This document shows positions 57,590 through 64,000 of a stretch of 64,000 nt of DNA, one piece after another. Source of the DNA: Rhipidocladum racemiflorum. Its lineage: Eukaryota; Streptophyta; Magnoliopsida; Poales; Poaceae. The DNA lies in NCBI GenBank assembly GCA_036346355.1, contig CM070592.1:35759230-35823229 (forward strand). Direction: 5' to 3'. How positions within the stretch are numbered: position 1 is the stretch's first letter; every line of letters begins with the position of its first letter. The notes below the pieces were generated by a model, which saw only the letters and a list, made by a program, of their open reading frames with translations, ran no database searches and had not been told where the DNA came from. A program made the translations under genes and the position numbers.

Positions 57590-58735
57590 GGTTTTTTAAT
57601 TTTTGAAGGTCGAAATCGAATGAAATAAATGTCTAAATTTTTGTTAAGCTATAAGGGTTCATAATATATTAAAAAAAGTATGATGTCGCATGGAAAATTA
57701 AATTGTATACATGGCTGCTAAAGATCACTTATTCGTAAGGTAAATGTCCAATTTTCGAAGAAATCTTTACGAATGAACTGAATTAAATAAGCCAAATGGC
57801 TATAAGATTCATCTATTTCATGAAACGCAGAATGCTTTTCGGTACCGCGTGAAATATCGTATTTGAATATATATTTTGGGAAGAATGCGACATATTCAGT
57901 CTTTGGTACATGGGCCACCATATTGTGGGAAAATATTCTATTCACACCTTGGTTGGCATGTAAATTGTAAATTGTAATCGCGCAATAACTATAAGTAATA
58001 TAGTCTATAACATTCTATAACGTGTATGTCTTTTCGGCGGGTATTAGGATATCGTGTTTGAAGGTAATTTTTTGTAAGAATGAATGAGATTTGCAATAAA
58101 TATACAAAATAATATTGTATTCTGTAACCGTAAGTATTATAGTCTGTAACAAAGTTAACGCGTAAGCCTTTTCGGCATGCTGTAAGATGTTGTGTGTGAA
58201 GCTATTTTTTTGTAAAAAGGGATGAGATTTGCTATGTGATATCTGGACTAGCATATTTCCAAAAAATATTATATTTATACCATCCGTTGCATCTAAAATG
58301 CAGCAGCGCAATAACCCTAAGTATTAATGCATGTCAAGGTATTGTTTTGTTTGTTTTTTTCATCGGCACCGATTGAAATGGGAATTTTTTGGAATACTGT
58401 ACAAATTATAAGTCCTATTTACAAACATGAACAACATATTCGTATATTTATAGAAATCGCAGTCATACCCGAAATTTTAAAATTCGTTTATTCTTTCCCA
58501 AAACATGAAATAATGTTTGACATGTATTTAAAAAAAAATTCCGGTAAGTGTATTGCAATAACCCTAAGTATAGTCGACAACAAGTCATGTTTTGAATAGT
58601 TTAGCTTTTTGAGACATAATTAACGACATTGCAACGCAGAGCCCTTCTGATGAACGCAATAACGGCAACAACATAGCATTACAACATAGGAAATGCAGAA
58701 ATACAGAAATAAAGGCTTAAAGTTAACATGCCTTA
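57590..58735. repeat. AT-rich region with diverged ~120-190-bp repeats
   Basis: Blocks of 'cttttcggy', 'rgatatcgtgtttgaa', 'tttttgtaagaatg' and 'gagatttgc' recur around 57835-57905, 58028-58100 and 58168-58235, each followed by 'caataac..taagtatta' and 'atagtctrtaac'. There is no convincing gene; the ORFs follow the repeat. It is plausibly the non-coding subterminal part of the MULE. Confidence 0.5.
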
Positions 58736-58737
58736 GG

Positions 58738-59359
58738 TTAAGGAAACAACAAGGGCCCTTCTGCTACACTACTGAGTGCACCGTGGATATTTCCCCTTGC
58801 GCAACCCATCGGTGGCTGCCGCCCTGGCCCTAGCCGCCCTCTCACGCTTCCTCTCATTCTCGGCCTCCGCTCGGCCGCCCGGGCCTGCCGTTCGGCCTCC
58901 CTCTGTGCACGCATTTCTTCGGCAGCCTTCATGCGCTTCTCCTCCTCGTCCTGCTCACGCCACTGCTGCTGTACCATAGATCTGCGATGCGAGTATTCCC
59001 AATTCCGCATCCTCTCCATGTGAGGAGTTTGCTCCGCATCGTAGAATCTGATGAACTCGCACAATGGAGTCTGCAATTGGTGACAGAAGATGGTATTACT
59101 GTATTAAGGTTTTCACGGTTTGATGTTACACCAAATGCGAGTACAAACATACCGGGCTTCTCCGCCGCATCCGCATCTGCATCGTTTGCTCGGAGTCGCG
59201 GTTGCGGCAGCTCCAGTACCTCATACCGTATGTGTATGAGTTGTCTACGGACTGCCGGAAGCGGCAAGGATCCCCACATAGGCACATGGGGACCTGCGTG
59301 CCTTCGGGGATGGCTTCGACAACGCTGCGCCTTGGGGGCGATGGGAACTCCATTGGCAC
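58738..59359 (-). CDS. Small GRF-type zinc-finger protein of the MULE
   Basis: Two exons, 59359-59153 and 59070-58738, join in phase (GTATG donor, TTGCAG acceptor) to about 180 residues. Residues about 25-55 hold a Cys cluster, 'MCLCGDPC..' then 'YTYGMRYWSCRN', as in GRF-type zinc fingers (nucleic-acid binding). After the junction, 'SPTPLCEFIRFYDAEQTPHM' fits the motif that follows this finger in many grass transposon-linked proteins. A charged coiled-coil stretch (QQQWREQDEEEKRMKAAEEM) and a Gly/Arg-rich tail end at TAA/TAG 58738-58740. It has no internal stop. The start ATG at 59359 is the first in frame. Its role is unknown; its co-orientation with the transposase and PMD genes suggests it is part of the same element. 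Confidence 0.75.
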
Positions 59360-59819
59360 CGGTAACTTGGCTGGTGAACTTGTGCTTCGTGGTTAGGATT
59401 GCTAGGTTGGTGTGATTATTGGGAGGCGACCACTGGGGTTTAAATAGTCAGCCACCAGCCATAGGAGAGAGTGGCGGATTTAAGAGAAGTTCACGTCCGC
59501 CAGCATCGGATTCCTCTGCACCTTTGCATGTGATGGGACGTGAGCCTGCCTATGGCCACAGCTTTACACAGGCTTTGTCCTGGTTCTCCACATAGTTCTG
59601 AACTTGCTCTCCTGGTCCTGCTAGCACGGTCTTTTAAACATATTCATCAATTCCCTGTGTTTTCACAGAGACGAAGTTCGAGGGAAAGCATAATTAACGG
59701 TGCGAAATAATAAAACATACGTAACGTGCAAAAGAACGACGACACATGAGTCGTCAATGTCATGAAAAGTACAATATATAAGTATTATCAAAAGTAGTAA
59801 CAATCATAAACAAAACAAA
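59360..59819. other. Intergenic region between the GRF and PMD genes
   Basis: 460 bp without an open frame of note. It would hold the promoter of the GRF gene and the 3' end of the PMD gene; no element could be pinned down. Confidence 0.4.
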
Positions 59820-62148
59820 CTAGCGTCGGCCCCGCTTCGGCTGGGGGGGCCTCCGACGGATCTGGTCCCGTGAGTACGTCAGCTGAGCCAACGCGTGGTG
59901 CGGCCTCAGTGGTCTAGCGTCTGGTGTAGTGTAGCCCGGCTGAGTCCCCTGCATCGGTGGTGGTGCCCCGTGCAAATGCGATGGTCCAGGCTCCTCAAGA
60001 AAAAACCTGGACAGACCAGCATCGTCTAGGTCATGGTCCGCGTAAGCTGAGTCGTCAGGCTGATCCTCGTAGTCGTCAGGTGCAGCTGCAGACATAGACG
60101 GGAACAACCGTGCCTGTGAGCCTATATGAAATGGAGAATTGTTGCATGAGTTAAAAAGTGATTCAAAAACAAAAAAAGTGATTGAAAAACAGAGTAAGTG
60201 CGATGGAGTACTCACCTGCAGCGTGACCTGAGTGCCCAGGCCCTCGGCCTCTCGCTGTCGGCGGCGTGACGGTGGCACGGGAGGATGGAGCGCGCGCAGA
60301 CGTAGCAGCAAGACCCGTGCCTCCTCCAAGCGGTACTTGGCCGTCTACCACATCAGAAGGCTGGCGGCAGCCTGCCATCTCTAGGACGCGTCTGGCACTG
60401 AGTTGTAACCTCACGAAGAAGGTGTTCACCTCCTCTCGGGTCACCACAGCTCCACTGGTCAAACGGGAAATGTAGCTCCCCGCCTCGTCATGGTACTGCG
60501 CCAAAACGTCAGTCTAAACAAACATTACGAATTAGTTAGCTTTGTTACCAACTAAGCGTGCACGAGATCGTAGATAGGACGCAACGTACTGCAGCGTGGA
60601 GAGCCGAGTCGGTGTGGGACGGGTACGTGTCCGCCACCGTGGGAACATGTCTAGGAGGATCGGGGTCGACACGTACCAAACGCAGGCGCGTACGAGAAGT
60701 GTATCACCGTCGGTAGGCCCGGTACGTCTGCGGGTCGTACACCGCCTCCTCAACATGGACGTCCTCCAGTGCTCCCGCCCACTCCTCAACCCACGGCGCC
60801 ATGCGTATGTGCCAGGGGGTGGCCCCATGCACACCCTTCCTACTGTGCCTGTTTATAAGAAATACCAATACCATGAATAGATTGCATGACACAACAAGGA
60901 TTACAGAATATAGATGGACGAAACTTACGCGTGGTTGGCTGGTGGGACCAACACCGTCTTGTGTGCCCATCTAGGCTGTAGGCAAAAGCAAAAGTTTATG
61001 CTATTATTCATAGATGAAAAAGCAAATTTCAGAAAATCGTTATTGCAATAGCTTACCCGTCTATGGCACCAGATGGTGCCGATGGTGGGACCGTCGACGT
61101 CGCCATCGCCTGTCGGGTGAAGAGGGTCCAAGTCGATGTCGGGCCATCCGATCTGGAACCTCTCGTATGCCCACAGCTGTACAAGCAATGGACATCCTCC
61201 GAAGATGGCGCCGTCTGCGGTCCGTGTACAACCGTCGCAGAGTGCCCGGTACGTCGTGCATAGCACAGCGGACCCCCAAGAGTACTGTGGCACGGCCTCA
61301 AGTGGGGAGTCAGTGATCTCCCTCGCGAACTGGAGGAGGTGCCTGTCCACGCTATCCCCATGGGAGCTCGTGAACATGCACCAGCCAAACAGCCACAACA
61401 GATACGCCTCCAGGTGCCGGGACACCCTATACTCGTCCGCTGGCTCGACGATCTCTGCAGGCTACAAAATGAATTCCTCTTGTTATTTTAGGGAGCACAT
61501 GCAAAAATAAGTTTTAAGGTGCAGTTGCGTACCACGAACTGTCGAAGCCACCGTAGCGTCGGACCGTGTGTACTGTCGAAGGTACGGTACCCAACGGCTG
61601 GTAGCACACCGTGGAACCTGTCGAGGGTGTCCTGCCGCCACATCGGCCCGACATCCTCCGGCACCACCGGGTGACCGGAGATCGGCAGCCCAAGAAGGTA
61701 GGAAACGTCCTGCAGCGTGATCGCCATCTCCCCGACGGGTAGATGGAAGGTGTGGGTCTCTGGCCTCCACCGATCCACCAGAGCGGTGATCAGGGACCTG
61801 TCAAACGGGAACCGGTGACCACCCACATCCTCCACCATGCGGGCGAGTGGCAGCAACCCCGAGGCTCGGAGCCTGCGAAACACAAATAATGTTAATAATG
61901 TCAGTACTATGCTAATCATTGTAATACAACAAAGACATGGAAAATTTTGTACTAGTATGTTACCTGGGGATCCAACGAGGATCGAGGGCCCAACCATACT
62001 GTGGTGTCCTTGGCCGAAGTACACCGAGCTGCACAGGATCCCCTCCATCCTGTGGAAAAGCGGCCGCGAATCGGGCACGGTGACGGCGATCCACGACCGG
62101 ATCTAGCAACTCGAAGGGCCAGTCGTCATCTGCATGCTGCTGAGCCAT
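59820..62148 (-). CDS. Plant mobile domain (PMD) protein, possibly disrupted
   Basis: Seven exons on the - strand with GT/AG junctions: 62148-61964, 61872-61533, 61461-61057, 60969-60930, about 60852-60600, 60512-60216 and 60121-59820. Exon 1 starts MAQQHADDDWPFELLDPVVD. Exon 2 holds the PMD core: 'LITALVDRWRPETHTFHLPV' followed by 'GEMAITLQDVSYLLGLPISG'. Exon 3 continues with 'YLLWLFGWCMFTSSHGDSVD'. The C-terminus is Pro-rich and ends RRPPQPKRGRR. The PMD (PF10536) occurs in plant MAIN/MAIL1 proteins and, in related forms, inside MULE and gypsy transposons. Here the neighbouring MuDR-type transposase on the same strand supports the transposon-linked class. In exon 5 a TGA (near 60703) follows 'TYRAYRR', where I would expect Trp, so this copy may be truncated. 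The exon 5 donor is uncertain. The molecular role of transposon PMDs is not established. Confidence 0.75.
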
Positions 62149-62162
62149 ACCTGCAAATGTCA

Positions 62163-62355
62163 TAGATGGAAATTATAATTGGCAGGCATGTACAAACAAA
62201 AGCGTACGAAAAACTATGAAAGCATGACAATAATGCGTTCTAACAAAAACCACATAGAACATTACACCATTGAACTTGCTAGTCCCGAAACAAATGGGAC
62301 ATGAGGACACAACACTCACAACTACAGGGAACAAGCTTACAGGTAGGCACAAAAT
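62163..62355. other. Spacer between transposase and PMD genes
   Basis: Short AT-rich sequence without a gene, followed by the 45-bp tandem repeat. Confidence 0.4.
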
Positions 62356-62359
62356 AGAG

Positions 62360-62539
62360 TTCGCACAACACGCATTACAACGGTAAAATGTCAATTTGAA
62401 AGAGTTCACGATACACACATTACATCGGTGAAATGTAAATTTGACAGAGTTCACGATACACACATTACATCGTTAGAATGTAAATTTGACATAGTTCACA
62501 CAGCACGCATTACATCGGTGAAATGTAAATTTGACATCA
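62360..62539. repeat. Four exact-period 45-bp tandem units
   Basis: Units begin at 62360, 62405, 62450 and 62495. The consensus starts TTCACGATACACACATTACA and continues TCGGTGAAATGTAAATTTG. The period is a multiple of three and the - strand stays open across it (VNSVKFTFHRCNVCI repeated). It ends about 25 bp beyond the transposase stop codon, so it lies in the transposase 3'UTR. Confidence 0.95.
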
Positions 62540-62564
62540 TTTAGGTGATATTTGAAGTTGCTTC

Positions 62565-64000
62565 TCATCCGGTACGATGGGGTCGTGCACCACTCCTCGC
62601 AGAGGAGGATCCTTCCCCCATTGTCGGATTGACATCTCCTCCTTCACCTCCTTCGTTCCGTGCAAGGCAGTTCTTGAATGTATGTCCTCTTTGCTTGCAC
62701 AACGAACATTTCTTCGCGCGTTTGCCAGCTTCTGACTCATCCATATCATTTCTGATACGCCTTGTTTTCCGACGCCCTGCTTTGCATCTTCTACCATCGA
62801 AATCAGGCACCCAAAACCTTTCATCAATAGAAGGAGTTGTGGTGAAAGAACCCACAACACCATAACCATAAAGCTCCTCGCTCCAAGTTGCCATCACCCT
62901 TTCCTTCGTAAAATATTCAGATAGATACGTACCAGGTTGCATTCCAAACAAAGCACAAGCGGCTATGACATGTGAACATGGCCTATGCAAAAGGTAGGGC
63001 TTGTTACACGAGCATTTGCAATCATCCTGTAATGTGCACTCTTGTGTGACCACCCGCTGGTTGGTTCCACGCCGTCCTTTATCCCTACAAATCACCTCGA
63101 AGCGCAATGTTCGTGCACCAACTTTGATAGCCCTATGCTTTGCCGCCTTCAAACTCTTCTCATCCATGTATTTACTGATCATGGAAGAGTAAAGGCACTT
63201 CTCATCTCTCATAACTATCTCAGCAGCTTGATGCCTGTCCACAAAGTACTTGGTTGTGCCACGTAGCACTTAGGGCTGGAAAAAAAGCTCGTGGCTCGTG
63301 GCTCGGCTCGCACAGGCTCGTGGCTCGGATCGAGCTCGAGCCGATCCTGTTTTTTAGGCTCGCAAAAACACCAAGCCGGCTTGGCTCGGCTCGCGAGCCG
63401 GCTCGCGAGCCAAATTGGCTCGGCGGCCCAGCCCATGCAGGGAATTTAGTATGACTAATGACTTATATTTTTAGAAAAAAGATGATGAAGATGATGTTGA
63501 GACAATTCTATTTCCTACAAGTGTGATAGAGAGCAACTAAGCAACTACTATTATTTAGTACTAATTAGTAAGTTAATATTATTCACTGCAAATACAAGAA
63601 TTATTGTATAAATATTTAATTTTCTGATAAAATGTTCTCGCTCTACGAAAGAACGAGCCGGCCATGAGCCGAGCCCGAGCCGAGCCGAGCCGATTTTTTG
63701 GGCTCGCCTCAGGGCCGAGCCGAGCCTGGCTCGGCTCGCCACTGGACCGAGCCGCACCGAGCCGAGCCGAGCCGGGCTCGGCTCGGCTCGTTTCTAGCCC
63801 TAGTAGCACTCCCTCAACAATTCCAACCAGGGGGAGGCACCTCATTCCTCTCATCACCCAGTTGTAAACTTCTGCAAAGTTAGTGGTCATGACACCATAT
63901 CTAGCACCATGTGTGTCATGTAATAGTGACCACTTCTCTTTCTGTTCGTGCTTGATCCAATCAGAGAAACATTTTATTGGCCTTTGACTTCGACGATGAA
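62565..64000 (-). CDS. MuDR-type (MULE) transposase, C-terminal part, split by a MITE
   Basis: The frame enters from the window's right edge (about 64000-63803: 'YGVMTTNFAEVYNWVMRGM', 'CLPLVGIVEGVL'). A 532-bp MITE interrupts it, and it resumes at 63270 with 'GTTKYFVDRHQAAEIV'. Downstream features are a SWIM zinc finger 'CSCNKPYLLHRPCSHVIAAC' (about 63020-62960), 'YFTKERVMATWSEELYGYG', and a C-terminal CCHC knuckle 'CSLCKQRGHTFKNC' (about 62710-62670), with a stop at 62565-62567. This is the standard tail of plant MULE transposases, which cut and paste the element. The DDE catalytic core lies beyond the window. Apart from the MITE the visible frame is open, so the inactivation is recent. Confidence 0.9.
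63271..63802. mobile_element. hAT-type MITE in the transposase exon
   Basis: 532 bp with ends TAGGGCTGGAAA / TTTCTAGCCCTA and a perfect 8-bp duplication GTAGCACT (63263-63270 and 63803-63810). Both arms are packed with GGCTCG/CGAGCC repeats that can fold on each other; the middle (63430-63640) is AT-rich. Removing it with one duplication copy restores the transposase reading frame context. Confidence 0.95.

Noticed and set aside
60532..61510. Several + strand ORFs of 60-124 codons
   Set aside because: Antisense shadows of the PMD exons, which carry the domain signature and splice sites on the - strand.
1..64000. CRISPR arrays, rRNA genes, bacterial operons
   Set aside because: None seen. 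The repeats are transposon-derived and genes have spliceosomal introns, so the window is plant nuclear DNA.

Overview
This window looks like nuclear DNA of a flowering plant, very probably a grass (Poaceae). The evidence is dense nested retrotransposons (Ty1/copia, Ty3/gypsy), L1-type LINEs, Helitrons that carry pieces of plant genes, hAT-like miniature elements, and a MULE transposon with a plant mobile domain gene. Plant-type genes are split by GT/AG introns. I see no rRNA or tRNA gene, no CRISPR array and nothing bacterial. Almost every open frame over 60 codons is a shadow of, or a fragment of, a mobile element.

Layout. 1-9060: two diverged direct copies of a long LTR-like non-coding repeat, split by a complete but defective copia element at 2840-7003 (129-bp LTRs, AGGCT target duplication). 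9525-14880: the 3' part of an ordinary multi-exon plant gene on the + strand. Its splice phases fit through six exons, and its introns have been enlarged by hAT-like insertions. 15305-17715: a truncated chromodomain gypsy element on the - strand with a solo LTR nested in its pol region. 17745-18080: a copia tail. 18564-19718: a broken copy of the chaperonin gene CCT1/TCP-1 alpha. 20050-21460: a chimeric GC-rich segment. 22620-25054: two LINE 3' ends and a Helitron-type repeat region.

26796-29921: a multi-exon RPA-like gene of the kind Helitrons carry, with stop codons. 31628-38175: a probable second Helitron in the opposite orientation, with captured exons of a UDP-arabinopyranose mutase/RGP gene and of a TSO1-like CXC gene, plus LINE debris. 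38176-39014: a copied piece of the RPA gene joined to a gypsy fragment. 39024-41129: a short-LTR element that carries the start of ribosomal protein L36.

41130-57330: a three-level nest. A Helitron-like sequence is split by a ~4.6-kb solo LTR (41363-55294, TSD ACCAT), which is itself split by a large gypsy element (42227-51588, TSD TTAAC). A separate small Helitron with a 120-bp minisatellite follows (to 56927). 57402-64000: the end of a MULE transposon read on the - strand. It holds a MuDR-type transposase (running off the window), a plant mobile domain (PMD) protein and a small GRF-type zinc-finger protein, flanked by 30-bp and 45-bp tandem repeats. A hAT-like MITE has landed in the transposase exon.

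What acts together: the three MULE genes form one mobile unit. The RPA-like gene belongs with the Helitron machinery, although no Rep/helicase is present here. The rest is a record of successive insertion, capture and decay around one apparently intact host gene.
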